A stretch of 64,000 bases of DNA from Mucilaginibacter gilvus (GTDB taxonomy: Bacteria > Bacteroidota > Bacteroidia > Sphingobacteriales > Sphingobacteriaceae): contig NZ_SBIW01000007.1 in NCBI RefSeq assembly GCF_004054195.1, forward strand, positions 434,001-498,000, written 5' to 3'. The notes beneath the pieces are model-generated. The model had not been told where the DNA came from. It saw only the letters and a program-made list of their open reading frames with translations, and did no database searches. Below, piece after piece: positions 42,176 to 51,367 of this stretch. The translations under genes were made by a program, and so were the position numbers. Every line of letters begins with the position of its first letter. The stretch's first letter is position 1.

Positions 42176-43675
42176 TTAAACCAACCCCAGCGTCTTACTG
42201 GTCCGTGCCCTTGTAGCATCGGCTAATTCTTCATTCTTAACAAGTGATTGCCCGTAAGAAGGAATCATTTGCTTCAATTTGGCCTGCCATTGCGGTGTTT
42301 TTACTTTGTCTTTAAAACAACGCTCTATCAGTTCCACCATAATAGGTACCGATGTTGATGCGCCCGGCGAAGCGCCAAGCAATGCAGAGATACTGCCATC
42401 AGCGGAGGTAACTACTTCGGTACCGAATTGCAATACGCCGGTTTTATCTTTATCTTTTTTTATTACCTGCACGCGCTGGCCCGCTACTTCAAGCTCCCAA
42501 TCGGCAGCTTCGGCATCGGGGAAATATTCCTGCAGAGCTTTTAGCCTATCGGCAGGGGATTGCAGCACCTGACCAATGAGGTATTTGGTCAAATCCCAGT
42601 TATCGCGGCCAACAGCAAGCAGTGGTAATAAGTTGTTCAATTTTATAGATCCAAACAAATCTAATAAGGAGCCTTTTTTAAGGAAACGGGTAGAGAAACC
42701 AGCGTAAGGGCCAAACAACAGTGCTTTTTTGCCGTCTATCATCCTGGTATCCAGATGCGGTACCGACATAGGCGGCGCGCCAACAGATGCTTTACCATAA
42801 ACCTTTGCGTTGTGCTTTGCAACAACCGCGGGGTTGTTACAAACCAACCATTGCCCGCTTACCGGGAAACCACCGAAACCCTTGCTCTCTTCAATGCCCG
42901 ATTTTTGCAACAGGGGCAAAGCGCCGCCACCTGCACCTACAAACACAAATTTTGCATTTAGCTTACGTTTTTGGCAGGTTACTTTATCGGTTACCTTTAT
43001 GCACCAGCTATTGTCTTTATTACGCTTAATATCGGCAACATCGTGGTTTAGATTCAGGCTTACATTTGGCTGTTCCTCCAGCCAGTTGAACAGGGTACGG
43101 GTAAGGGTGCCGAAATTTACATCGGTACCAATATCCATATAGCTACCTGCTACCTTTTGGTCGTCCTCGCGGCCTCCCATCACCAGGGGCATCCATTTTT
43201 TTAGCTGCGCGTGGTTTTCAGAGTAATCCATGTCCTTAAAAAAATGATGTTTGGTCATGGCCTCGCAACGTTTTTTGAGATAAGTAACATTATCGGCACC
43301 CCAAACAAAGCTGATGTGCGGTATTTTGCTGATGAATGTTTGCGGCTCACCTACAAATTTGTTCTCTACCAGGTGCGCCCAAAACTCTTTGGTGATTTCA
43401 AACTGCTCGGCAATTTGGATGGCTTTATCGGCAGAAACGGTTCCGTCTTTTTTTTGAGGGGTGTAATTAAGTTCGCAAAAAGCGGAGTGGCCGGTTCCGG
43501 CATTGTTCATGGCATCAGAACTCTCCGCGGCAATAGAATCGAGCCGTTCAAATATTTCTATAGACAGATCGGGTTGAAGCTCTTTTAGCATTACCCCAAG
43601 TGTAGCGCTCATTATGCCTGCGCCAACCAAAACTACATCAACCGTTGTATTTGAAACCTTATTGCCGTTATTCAT
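42176..43675 (-). CDS. mqo: Malate:quinone oxidoreductase
   Basis: A 499-aa FAD enzyme on the inner face of the membrane that oxidises malate to oxaloacetate and passes electrons to quinone, replacing or supplementing NAD-malate dehydrogenase. The FAD-binding start is [19 protein letters not shown]. Signatures are [50 protein letters not shown] and [16 protein letters not shown]. The ATG at 43673-43675 places the glycine motif correctly; longer forms add unrelated residues. Together with PEP carboxylase it supplies oxaloacetate. It is monocistronic. Confidence 0.96.
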   Translation of the reverse strand: MNNGNKVSNTTVDVVLVGAGIMSATLGVMLKELQPDLSIEIFERLDSIAAESSDAMNNAGTGHSAFCELNYTPQKKDGTVSADKAIQIAEQFEITKEFWAHLVENKFVGEPQTFISKIPHISFVWGADNVTYLKKRCEAMTKHHFFKDMDYSENHAQLKKWMPLVMGGREDDQKVAGSYMDIGTDVNFGTLTRTLFNWLEEQPNVSLNLNHDVADIKRNKDNSWCIKVTDKVTCQKRKLNAKFVFVGAGGGALPLLQKSGIEESKGFGGFPVSGQWLVCNNPAVVAKHNAKVYGKASVGAPPMSVPHLDTRMIDGKKALLFGPYAGFSTRFLKKGSLLDLFGSIKLNNLLPLLAVGRDNWDLTKYLIGQVLQSPADRLKALQEYFPDAEAADWELEVAGQRVQVIKKDKDKTGVLQFGTEVVTSADGSISALLGASPGASTSVPIMVELIERCFKDKVKTPQWQAKLKQMIPSYGQSLVKNEELADATRARTSKTLGLV

Positions 43676-43971
43676 GATAGTATTGAATGCTAAAGATACA
43701 TTCAAATAAATTGTTTGCCTGTTGAAACCTTCTTTATAAACTAATAATGATAAATTTTCACACCTAAGGCAGAATGACGGAACATCTGCCGGAAGAGCAC
43801 GTGTAAAGTATAAATCAGACAATTTTAAGAAATTTTAAAGAATAACATGTCATTAAATCGTTTAAACCGATGTTTTTAATGTTCGGAACATTTACCAAGC
43901 GGTGTGCCATGCCTATATTAAAACACAAAGTGAGGGGATAATTGTTCCTGTTAGTAACAAATTATAAAATC

Positions 43972-44484
43972 ATGAACCGACCTGCATTATTTATCTCAGC
44001 CATTGCGCTGATTACTTTAGGTGCCTGCAACAGTAATAAACCTAAGCCCGCATCTGATACCGTTACTAAAACTGCCGTTGTGGTAAATGGTAAAAAAGAC
44101 AGCGTGATAAACAATCCGCAAAAGAATTACGGTAATGCAACCATAGCCGAACCCTGTGTAAAATGCCTGTTAGAAATTGTAAAAGCCGACTACAACTATA
44201 AAAAGGCGGCGATGTCTGAAAAAGAAGTAAAATTCATCATCAACTATGTTAAAACAGTGCAGCCGCAGGATACGATAAGCGAAATAAAATCAACAAATGC
44301 GCTAAGGGTAGACGTGATCGATAAAATCCCCGCGCCACATAAGATAGCCTCGTTTTTGTACGATAACAATTTGGCCAAAGTCTATTCTTTAGCCGGTAAT
44401 ACCAAGATAGAGGTGAAAACTGATGCTGCTCTATTAAAAAAGATCAGAAATAGTTGCTATTGGGGAGTTGCATCGGGGAATTGA
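43972..44484 (+). CDS. Hypothetical lipoprotein
   Basis: A 170-aa predicted lipoprotein: signal MNRPALFISAIALITLGAC with the Cys at about residue 19, then a polar linker (NSNKPKPASDTVTK). The mature part contains EPCVKCLLEIVKADYNY, with a CxxC pair, and a helical region. It is not assigned to a family. The start ATG at 43972 is preferred because it begins the signal peptide. It is flanked by a 296-nt AT-rich gap before it and the 284-nt glnA leader after it, so it is probably transcribed alone. Confidence 0.7.
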   Translation: MNRPALFISAIALITLGACNSNKPKPASDTVTKTAVVVNGKKDSVINNPQKNYGNATIAEPCVKCLLEIVKADYNYKKAAMSEKEVKFIINYVKTVQPQDTISEIKSTNALRVDVIDKIPAPHKIASFLYDNNLAKVYSLAGNTKIEVKTDAALLKKIRNSCYWGVASGN

Positions 44485-44569
44485 TACTATTTGTTAAATG
44501 AATGAGGACTTGTTCGATTAAATCGCTATGCGTGCATAGTTATTTTGACTCTGTGATTGCATTTCGCCA

Positions 44570-44768
44570 AAATTACTTATCTATAACTATAGAATACATA
44601 GATAATTAATTGATTTAGAAATTTATAAAGCTATTTATTGTAAATTTTTATAATTTTTATAAAATTTGCTATGATATTTATAAATTTACATTAAATTCGC
44701 ATTGTATAACATAGTAAAAGCTCAACACGAACTATAATTTAAACTTAAAATTACAAAATTCATTAAAA
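44570..44768 (+). promoter_or_regulatory. Very AT-rich leader with repeated TTTATAAA upstream of glutamine synthetase
   Basis: The 44485-44768 gap is exceptionally AT-rich. ATTTATAAA-type elements recur (AAATTTATAAAG, TTTTTATAAAATTTG, ATTTATAAATTTAC), and some are mutual inverted repeats. Such a run before a nitrogen-assimilation gene suggests a regulated promoter region, but no known operator is recognised. Confidence 0.3.
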
Positions 44769-45779
44769 ATGGCAACAAAACTCGAGTACATCTGGCTTGA
44801 TGGGTACAAACCGACACAAAGCTTACGTAGCAAAACAAAAATTGTAAAATCTTTCAGCGGCAAGGTTGAAGATTTGGATAACTGGAGCTTTGATGGTTCT
44901 TCAACCGAGCAGGCACCGGGTGGTTCATCTGATTGCGTATTAAAACCTGTGTTCGCTTGTCCGGACCCACAGCGTAAAGATGCTTACCTTGTAATGTGCG
45001 AAGTGTTAGATTCTAAAGGCGAAGCTCACGTGTCTAACGGCCGTGCTTTGATCCAGGATGACGATAACGATTTCTGGTTTGGTTTTGAGCAGGAGTATTT
45101 CATTTATGATCCTTCAACCAACAAACCTCTTGGTTTCCCGGTAAATGGTTACCCCGCGCCACAAGGCCCTTACTACTGCTCGGTAGGTGCTAATAACGCT
45201 TTTGGTCGTGACATTGTTGAAGAACACTTAGACGCTTGTTTAGAAGCAGGCTTAAATGTTGAAGGTATAAACGCGGAAGTTGCTGCCGGCCAATGGGAAT
45301 TCCAGATATTTGCTAAAGGCGCTAAAGAAGCTGGTGACCAAATTTGGGTTGCACGTTACTTATTAGAGCGTATAGGCGAAGCACACGGCGTATCTATCAA
45401 CTGGCATTGCAAACCGTTAGGTGAATTAGATTGGAACGGTTCGGGCATGCACGCTAACTTCTCTAACACTACTTTACGTACTGCAAACAGTAAAGAAATT
45501 TTTACAGCTATTTGCGAGGCTTTCCGCCCTGCAGTTGCTGAGTGTGTTGCTGTATACGGCGCACATAACGAATTACGTTTAACAGGCAAGCACGAAACTG
45601 CTTCTATCAACGATTTTAGCTACGGCGTATCAGATCGTGGTGCTTCTATCCGTATCCCACTTTACACGGTGGACCACGCTTGGAGCGGCTACCTGGAAGA
45701 TCGTCGCCCTAACTCTGCCGCTGATCCATACAAGGTTGCTGCGGTTATCATCAAAACAGTTAAATCTGCAAAATTGTAA
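44769..45779 (+). CDS. glnA: Glutamine synthetase, GSII (eukaryote-like) type
   Basis: A 336-aa cytoplasmic enzyme forming glutamine from glutamate, ammonia and ATP. Its length and sequence fit the short GSII class: EYIWLDGYKPTQSLRSKTK and NWSFDGSSTEQAPGGSSDC near the N-terminus, then FWFGFEQEYFIYD, GPYYCSVGANNAFGRDI and NWNGSGMHANFS-like (DWNGSGMHANFS). SINDFSYGVSDRGASIRIP and the C-terminal YLEDRRPNSAADPY are diagnostic. Codon use is more strongly biased than in the neighbours, suggesting high expression. There is an AT-rich leader before it and a good terminator after it. Confidence 0.95.
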   Translation: MATKLEYIWLDGYKPTQSLRSKTKIVKSFSGKVEDLDNWSFDGSSTEQAPGGSSDCVLKPVFACPDPQRKDAYLVMCEVLDSKGEAHVSNGRALIQDDDNDFWFGFEQEYFIYDPSTNKPLGFPVNGYPAPQGPYYCSVGANNAFGRDIVEEHLDACLEAGLNVEGINAEVAAGQWEFQIFAKGAKEAGDQIWVARYLLERIGEAHGVSINWHCKPLGELDWNGSGMHANFSNTTLRTANSKEIFTAICEAFRPAVAECVAVYGAHNELRLTGKHETASINDFSYGVSDRGASIRIPLYTVDHAWSGYLEDRRPNSAADPYKVAAVIIKTVKSAKL

Positions 45780-45799
45780 TACCCCTTTATCAAATTACA

Positions 45800-45833
45800 A
45801 ATCCTCTGGTTTAACTACCGGGGGATTTTTTTT
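45800..45833 (+). terminator. Terminator after glutamine synthetase
   Basis: AATCCTCTGGT (45800-45810), loop TTAACT, ACCGGGGGATT (45817-45827), pairing with two wobbles, then a run of eight T. The convergent GGCT-like gene ends inside this hairpin (stop at 45811). Confidence 0.85.
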
Positions 45834-46224
45834 GCCTCAGATATTCCATGTAGTCGCCGGATGGTATTCGGAGCAACCCTTCAATTGGTAAATTGTAGAT
45901 ATAAACCCAGGCGTCTTTCGGTCCGTCTGCCGTTTCAATTGAATGATAGATCCGTTGGTATAAGTTCGGCTGCTCTTCATCGGCACCAACACTTTCATAG
46001 GTATCTATCTCCTTTAATACCTGTGTGTTGCGAATTTGGTAAATGCTGCCGAAAACGTCACCGGCGTTATCATCAATAACTAATCCCGGGTATTCACCAA
46101 TATCGTACAATATACCTGCTATCTTTCCAGTTATAATAAAATCGCAGTGTTGGTTTAAATATTGGGCGAATTGGTTATCGCTTTGCAGTAGCGTTCCATA
46201 TACAAACAAATACATATTTGCCAT
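45811..46224 (-). CDS. Gamma-glutamylcyclotransferase-like (AIG2/GGCT) protein
   Basis: A 137-aa GGCT-fold protein. The signature YLFVYGTLLQSDNQ (YGTL) starts the domain. GKIAGILYDIGEYPGLVID and EIDTYESVGAD (candidate catalytic Glu in the family's DxYE region) follow. Such proteins cleave gamma-glutamyl amines or peptides to pyroglutamate. It lies between two glutamine synthetase-family genes, which is suggestive of gamma-glutamyl metabolism but not proof. The start may be ATG 46222-46224 or an ATG three codons later. Confidence 0.88.
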   Translation of the reverse strand: MANMYLFVYGTLLQSDNQFAQYLNQHCDFIITGKIAGILYDIGEYPGLVIDDNAGDVFGSIYQIRNTQVLKEIDTYESVGADEEQPNLYQRIYHSIETADGPKDAWVYIYNLPIEGLLRIPSGDYMEYLRQKKSPGS

Positions 46225-46302
46225 AGTTAAATATACTTGTAAAAATTTAGATCCGCTATAATCTATTAAACTTGCTTAAATTGGCATTTTATACTAAACC
46301 AG

Positions 46303-47661
46303 ATGGATCAAGAACAGGTAATAGCCTATATTAAAGAAAATAACATCCCCAAAGTTAAATTCGCCTTTGCAGATGTAGATGGCGTTCTACGCGGTAAAGT
46401 GATCAGTACAAAAAAATTCCTCGATGGATTAAAAACCGGTTACGGTTTTTGCGACGTGGTTTTTGGCTGGGACAGCAATGATGTTTGCTACGATAATGTT
46501 GATTTAACAGGCTGGCACACCGGTTATCCGGATAAGCTGTGCTATATCGATCTTTCCACTTTCCGCACTGTGCCTTGGCAGGATAATATCCCCTTCTTTT
46601 TGGCAGACTACAGCGGGCCGCATGGCAACACCGTGCCTGCCGATCCGCGGAGCTTACTTAAAAAAACAATTGGCGAGTGTAAATCCATGGGCTACCACGC
46701 GGAATTTGCGCAGGAGTTTGAGTGGTTCAATTTTAAAGAAACACCGCAAAGCTTATATGATAAAGGTTTTGCCAACATGGAAGCGCTAACACCGGGGATG
46801 TTTGGCTATTCTGTTCTGCGTACCTCACAAAACAGCGATTTTTATTACGACCTGTTTAATCTGCTTACCCAATTTAATATCCCGATAGAAGGCCTGCATA
46901 CCGAAACAGGGCCGGGTGTTTATGAAGCCGCCATTGAACATTGCGAAACCCTGGCCGCTGCCGATAAGGCGGTACTATTTAAAACAGCCGTAAAAGAGAT
47001 AGCGAGCAAACATGGCATTACCGCAACGTTTATGGCCAAGTGGAATCAAAACCTTCCGGGCTGTAGTGGGCACGTCCATCAAAGCCTTTGGAGCGAAGAT
47101 GAAACCGAAAACTTATTTTACGATGGCACCGACGAAAACAAAATGAGCGAACTGCATAAGCAATACCTTGCCGGTCAACTTTATTGCATGCCTCATTTAT
47201 TGCCCATGTACGCGCCAACTATTAATAGTTACAAGCGCCTTGTAGAAGGAGCCTGGGCGCCAACCACTATTACCTGGGGGATAGATAACCGTACCACGGC
47301 GCTCCGGGTGATCAACACATCCATAGGTTACACCCGCCTGGAAACCCGCATCCCGGGCTCAGATACCAACCCGTATCTGGCTATCGCAGCCGCACTTGCA
47401 TCAGGGCTTTATGGCATTAAGAATAAACTCGAATTAAACATTGCTCCAACCGTTGGCAACGGCTACCAGGATAAAAGCAACGGCAGCCTGCATGCCAACC
47501 TGTTCGACGCGGCAACCGCTATGCAAAATTCATCCATCGCCAAAGAGCTCTTCGGTGCCGGCTTTGTACAGCATTTTACTCAAACCCGCCTTTGGGAGCA
47601 CCGCCAATACGCCAAAAGCGTAAGCGATTGGGAGTTGAAGAGGTATTTCGAAATAATCTGA
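46303..47661 (+). CDS. Glutamine synthetase-family (GS-I-like) gamma-glutamyl ligase
   Basis: A 452-aa member of the glutamine synthetase superfamily related to GlnA3/PuuA-type gamma-glutamyl ligases. An N-terminal beta-grasp domain starts VKFAFADVDGVLRGKVIS. Catalytic-domain motifs are AEFAQEFEWFNF (metal Glu), PGCSGHVHQSLW and NSYKRLVEGAWAP, with RLETRIPGSDTNPYLAIAA near the C-terminus. The divergent N-terminus and presence of a separate GSII imply a substrate other than ammonia, such as an amine. The stop codon lies within the left inverted repeat of the GxxExxY unit. Confidence 0.9.
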   Translation: MDQEQVIAYIKENNIPKVKFAFADVDGVLRGKVISTKKFLDGLKTGYGFCDVVFGWDSNDVCYDNVDLTGWHTGYPDKLCYIDLSTFRTVPWQDNIPFFLADYSGPHGNTVPADPRSLLKKTIGECKSMGYHAEFAQEFEWFNFKETPQSLYDKGFANMEALTPGMFGYSVLRTSQNSDFYYDLFNLLTQFNIPIEGLHTETGPGVYEAAIEHCETLAAADKAVLFKTAVKEIASKHGITATFMAKWNQNLPGCSGHVHQSLWSEDETENLFYDGTDENKMSELHKQYLAGQLYCMPHLLPMYAPTINSYKRLVEGAWAPTTITWGIDNRTTALRVINTSIGYTRLETRIPGSDTNPYLAIAAALASGLYGIKNKLELNIAPTVGNGYQDKSNGSLHANLFDAATAMQNSSIAKELFGAGFVQHFTQTRLWEHRQYAKSVSDWELKRYFEII

Positions 47662-48209
47662 ACCGGTATTAAGCGGATTTTACGATTTATTTAATTTTGA
47701 ATATCCTGTTCATTAATATATATGCAAGACAACTTAAACACGATGAACTCACACGTCAAATAATAGGATGCGCTATGAAGGTTCATTCGGCGTTAGGCAA
47801 TGATTTTCAGGAAGTGATTTACCAGCGTGCGTTGGAGGTTGAAATGGGATATCAAGGATTGATATTTGAACGAGAAAAAGAAATGCCTATCTATTACCGT
47901 GAAGTAGAGGTGGGCAAGCGTAGGGTCGATTTCTTTGTTCAAAGCTTGGTAATAGTCGAACTTAAAGCCATTATTCAACTGGAAGATGTTCATCTTGCCC
48001 AGGCTATAAATTATCTTGAAGCTTATAATATTCAAATTGGGCTGTTAATAAATTTTGGAAGTAAGTCGTTAACTTTTAAAAGGCTGCTCAATAAAAAGTT
48101 TAACAATAGTATATTTGACGCCAAACCAATTTAAACTGTATTAAGAATTTCTGCTTTAGGACAATCAAAATCCAAAAAATCGCATTAATCCGCTTAATCC
48201 CGGTTCAGA
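47657..48209. mobile_element. ~550-bp inverted-repeat unit carrying a GxxExxY gene
   Basis: TCTGAACCGGTATTAAGCGG.. (47657-47679) and its inverted counterpart ..CCGCTTAATCCCGGTTCAGA (48187-48209) match at 22 of 23 positions. The similarity continues inward for about 30 more bases at lower identity (roughly 47680-47706 versus 48162-48186). The unit contains only the GxxExxY gene and sits exactly between the GS-family stop and, 6 nt beyond its right end, the ATG of the APH-like gene. A related solo copy lies at 57713-57744. No target-site duplication is evident. Confidence 0.55.
47697..48134 (+). CDS. GxxExxY protein, possibly frameshifted at its 5' end
   Basis: A 145-aa GxxExxY family protein (a PD-(D/E)XK-nuclease-like fold by family knowledge). 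Diagnostic parts are ELTRQIIGCAMKVHSALG, then NDFQEVIYQRAL for the name motif, VDFFVQSLVIVELKAI (acidic D..E.K) and HLAQAINYLEAYNIQIGLL. The frame's only upstream start is TTG 47697, within the left inverted repeat. An ATG at 47721 reads MQDNLN in another frame, exactly where family members begin. A 1-nt loss near 47735-47740 would explain this. It may therefore be a slightly damaged gene. Confidence 0.75.
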   Translation: MNILFINIYARQLKHDELTRQIIGCAMKVHSALGNDFQEVIYQRALEVEMGYQGLIFEREKEMPIYYREVEVGKRRVDFFVQSLVIVELKAIIQLEDVHLAQAINYLEAYNIQIGLLINFGSKSLTFKRLLNKKFNNSIFDAKPI

Positions 48210-48214
48210 CAACT

Positions 48215-49252
48215 ATGGACTTTTCTATCATTATAAAAAAAGCTTGGGAAGGCTATGATGCTTCCAAAACCATTAAAAGTGTTGAGGATATCAGCGCGAT
48301 GGTATCTACCAACCACGTGTACCGTATCACCTTTGATGATGAGGATATCATCATCGCCAAGCTATCTCTATTTGGCAAATTCGAGCATTTTAAGGAAGAT
48401 CATCGTATCATCCATTCACTGAGTAATAACCTGCTTTACCCGTTTGAGAATTTGCTCGCCAAATCGCTGTTGAAAAACAACCGCGTTTATATTTACCATT
48501 ATAAATATGGCAAAACAGATGCCTGGGTGGTGTTTTACAACCCAACCCGCATCCTCGATAGGTTACCCAAACGGCTGGATGATAACCTCATTAAAAAGCT
48601 CGGGCACCAGCTGGGTAAATTTCATAAAGCCTGTAGCAGGGTGAAAAATGTGCTGCCAAAATCGTCTAAAACCCTTCGTACAGATATCTATTCGTTGCAG
48701 CAGCAATTAGAGAAGAACGAAAGGAACTTTGGCTCGGCCATGCAGGTAGATTTTTTAAAATATCATTGCGACCTGTTCCTGCGCAACCGCTCTAAATACA
48801 ATATGTCATCCTTCGATATTATCCCGGTATTTATTGACTGGAACATCGGGAATTTTTCTGTCACCCCGAATTATGAGCTATATTCACGCTGGGATTACGA
48901 TTGGTTTAGGATGAGCTACCGCGTTCTCGACTTTTACTTTTTCAGCAGGGTGGTATCTGATGTTGGCGACCGTACGGTGTTTAGTTACGTAATAGGCCCA
49001 ATGATGGAGGATAGGTTTATCACCTTTCTGAAAGAGTACCACAAAGTGTATCCGCTTACGGCCGATGAGATCCGGTTTATGAAAGAGGCGTACCGCTTTT
49101 TCATCCTGAACTATGTGATAAAAGATGGTAAACACTTTTTTAACGACCAGTATGCAAAAAAACTACAGGCAGAAGCGTTTGATGTTTACCTGCCATCGGT
49201 AGACCGCGATTTTGATGCCGAGAAAATAATAGAGGCTTTGAAATTGAAATAG
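48215..49252 (+). CDS. APH-like phosphotransferase (protein-kinase fold)
   Basis: A 345-aa protein with the aminoglycoside phosphotransferase/homoserine-kinase-like fold. The N-lobe includes NHVYRITFDDEDIIIAKLSL (ATP-binding Lys). LGHQLGKFHKACS is the helix typical of the family. The catalytic loop appears as VFIDWNIGNFSV, with Asp and Asn at the expected spacing but His-Gly-Asp degenerate. WDYDWFRMSYRVLDF supplies the metal-binding Asp of the DxD segment. The substrate is unknown. It lies between a GS-like ligase and a HAD phosphatase, which hints at small-molecule metabolism rather than drug resistance. Confidence 0.82.
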   Translation: MDFSIIIKKAWEGYDASKTIKSVEDISAMVSTNHVYRITFDDEDIIIAKLSLFGKFEHFKEDHRIIHSLSNNLLYPFENLLAKSLLKNNRVYIYHYKYGKTDAWVVFYNPTRILDRLPKRLDDNLIKKLGHQLGKFHKACSRVKNVLPKSSKTLRTDIYSLQQQLEKNERNFGSAMQVDFLKYHCDLFLRNRSKYNMSSFDIIPVFIDWNIGNFSVTPNYELYSRWDYDWFRMSYRVLDFYFFSRVVSDVGDRTVFSYVIGPMMEDRFITFLKEYHKVYPLTADEIRFMKEAYRFFILNYVIKDGKHFFNDQYAKKLQAEAFDVYLPSVDRDFDAEKIIEALKLK

Positions 49253-49428
49253 GTTAAGAGAGGTTGTAAAAGTTGGAATTGTTGCAAATGAAAAGCTAAG
49301 CAAATGTTAATGTTTATAACTCTTAAAATCACCGCTTCGGCAAACCTTTTTAACCACTATAATCTCTAAAACCTTTATAACATATTCTAACCTTTACAAC
49401 TTATTCTAACCAGCACAACGAAAAAGAA

Positions 49429-50280
49429 ATGAAACGCATTGACGATTTCCGTGAGATAATTGATAATTACGAGGTGGTGTTTTTTGATGCGTTCGGCGTT
49501 TTAAAAAATTACGGTGGGCTGGTGCCCGGCATAGAGCGAACGTTTGAATACCTGGAAGAATTAGGCAAGGAATATTACATTGTAACCAACGATGCATCGC
49601 GTAGCCCAATGCAGTTAGCCGAATCCTATCATAAAAAGGGACTTAATATAATAACTCCTGAGCGGGTGATCTCATCCGGTATGCTTACTAAGGAATTTCT
49701 GGATCTAAAAGTAGACGACGGTATTGTGGCCTACCTGGGGACGGAAGATTCCGCACATTATATCGAAAGCGAAGGACTGCATACCCTGCCGGTCAGCGCA
49801 ATTACGGCGGAAAACTTTGATAAAGTTAACGCGCTTGTTTTTTTGGATGATGAAGGCTTCGATTGGTGCAACGATCTTAACAAAACTGTAAACCTGCTGC
49901 GCCGCCGCACCATCCCGGCGATTGTGGCGAATACGGATTTTGCATACCCCGTTAATGTAAACGAAATAGCCATTGCTGTCGGCGGCATTGCTGCGATGAT
50001 TGAGACTATCGTTGGGAAAAAATTTATCCGTTTTGGTAAGCCCGATTCGCAGATGTTTATGTTTGCTTACGACCTCATCCGCGAGTATCGCCCCATCAGC
50101 AAAAAAGAGATAGTGATGGTAGGGGATACCCTGCAAACAGATATCTTAGGTGGCAACAAATTCGGGTTGGATACCGTTTTGGTATTATCCGGCAATACAT
50201 TGGCCGCCGATGCCCAAAACAGGATGACCTCAACCGGCATTGTACCAACATATATTTGCGATTCGGCTGTAATAAGATAG
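49429..50280 (+). CDS. HAD-IIA family hydrolase (NagD-like)
   Basis: A 283-aa cytoplasmic phosphatase of HAD subclass IIA. The nucleophile motif is VVFFDAFGVLKN (first Asp nucleophile; the second acidic residue, usually D in DxD, is Ala). Motif II is YIVTNDASRSP; the large cap sits between. Motif III/IV are GKPDSQMF and MVGDTLQTDILGGNKFG. Replacement of the second Asp may lower or alter phosphatase activity. GH43 follows after 7 nt. The substrate is unknown; related enzymes act on sugar or nucleotide phosphates. Confidence 0.88.
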   Translation: MKRIDDFREIIDNYEVVFFDAFGVLKNYGGLVPGIERTFEYLEELGKEYYIVTNDASRSPMQLAESYHKKGLNIITPERVISSGMLTKEFLDLKVDDGIVAYLGTEDSAHYIESEGLHTLPVSAITAENFDKVNALVFLDDEGFDWCNDLNKTVNLLRRRTIPAIVANTDFAYPVNVNEIAIAVGGIAAMIETIVGKKFIRFGKPDSQMFMFAYDLIREYRPISKKEIVMVGDTLQTDILGGNKFGLDTVLVLSGNTLAADAQNRMTSTGIVPTYICDSAVIR

Positions 50281-50287
50281 AACGACG

Positions 50288-51343
50288 ATGAAGTTAATAA
50301 GGTTTATTTTAGCATTGATAATAACAATAGGCGTAGCGAATATCATCTATGCCCAAGCTCCGTCAAAAAAAGCCTTCACAAATCCCTTATTGCCATCAGG
50401 TGCGGACCCATGGGTAATCTACCACAACGGTTATTATTATTACACCAATTCCCTTCAGAACAAACTTAATATTTGGAAGACAAAAAATCTGGCCAACCTC
50501 GCATCGGCAGAAAAGAAAACGGTTTGGATACCACCAGCTAATACACAATATTCCAAAGAGCTTTGGGCGCCCGAACTACATTACCTCAACAATAAATGGT
50601 ACATCTATTTTGCAGCAGATGATGGCAGTAACAATAGCCACCGCCTGTATGTGCTGGAAAATACTGCCGCCGATCCTTTAACCGGCACCTGGGAGTTTAA
50701 AGGTAAAGTTGCCGATGCTACCGATAAATGGGCGATAGATGGCTCGGTATTTACACATAAAGGGCAGCTTTACATGATATGGGCCGGTTGGGAAGGCGAT
50801 GAGAACGGGCAGCAGGATCTTTACATAGCTAAGATGAAAAATCCTTATACCATTGACGGTTCGCGGGTAAAGATCTCCAGTCCGCATTACGATTGGGAAA
50901 AGAACGGCGACCTGCATGATGCCGTGAACCCACCACATGTTAATGTGAACGAGGGCCCCGAGATATTAAAGCATGGCAATAAATTATTCCTCATCTATTC
51001 GGCCAGTGGCTGCTGGACAGATTTTTACGCTCTGGGTATGCTAACCGCATCGGCCAATAGCAACCTGCTGGACCCAGCATCGTGGACAAAATCGGCTGAA
51101 CCGGTGTTCAAAAAATCTGAGGCGAATAGTGTTTATGCTCCCGGGCACAATGCTTTTTTTAAATCCCCAGATGGTACCGAGGATTGGATAATTTATCATG
51201 CCAATTCAAAACCCGGGCAAGGCTGCGGCGGCTACCGCTCGCCGAGGATGCAAAAATTTAGCTGGAACAAAAACGGAACGCCAAATTTCGGCACACCCGT
51301 AAAGGAGAATACGCAATTGGCAATACCATCGCAACGTAAATAA
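50288..51343 (+). CDS. Secreted GH43-family glycoside hydrolase
   Basis: A 351-aa five-bladed beta-propeller glycosidase, predicted arabinofuranosidase or xylosidase. The signal peptide MKLIRFILALIITIGVANII ends near YAQA. The catalytic base is D40 in PSGADPWVIYHNGYYYY. Later acidic positions are in WAPELHYLNNKWYIYFA, KWAIDGSVF and NEGPEILKHGNKLFLIYS (general acid Glu). The C-terminus DWIIYHANSKPGQGCGGYRS is typical. It lies 7 nt after the HAD gene and 24 nt before the aldose epimerase, so it likely belongs to a plant-polysaccharide operon. Confidence 0.92.
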   Translation: MKLIRFILALIITIGVANIIYAQAPSKKAFTNPLLPSGADPWVIYHNGYYYYTNSLQNKLNIWKTKNLANLASAEKKTVWIPPANTQYSKELWAPELHYLNNKWYIYFAADDGSNNSHRLYVLENTAADPLTGTWEFKGKVADATDKWAIDGSVFTHKGQLYMIWAGWEGDENGQQDLYIAKMKNPYTIDGSRVKISSPHYDWEKNGDLHDAVNPPHVNVNEGPEILKHGNKLFLIYSASGCWTDFYALGMLTASANSNLLDPASWTKSAEPVFKKSEANSVYAPGHNAFFKSPDGTEDWIIYHANSKPGQGCGGYRSPRMQKFSWNKNGTPNFGTPVKENTQLAIPSQRK

Positions 51344-51367
51344 TACATCCAATTACCATAAATCATT

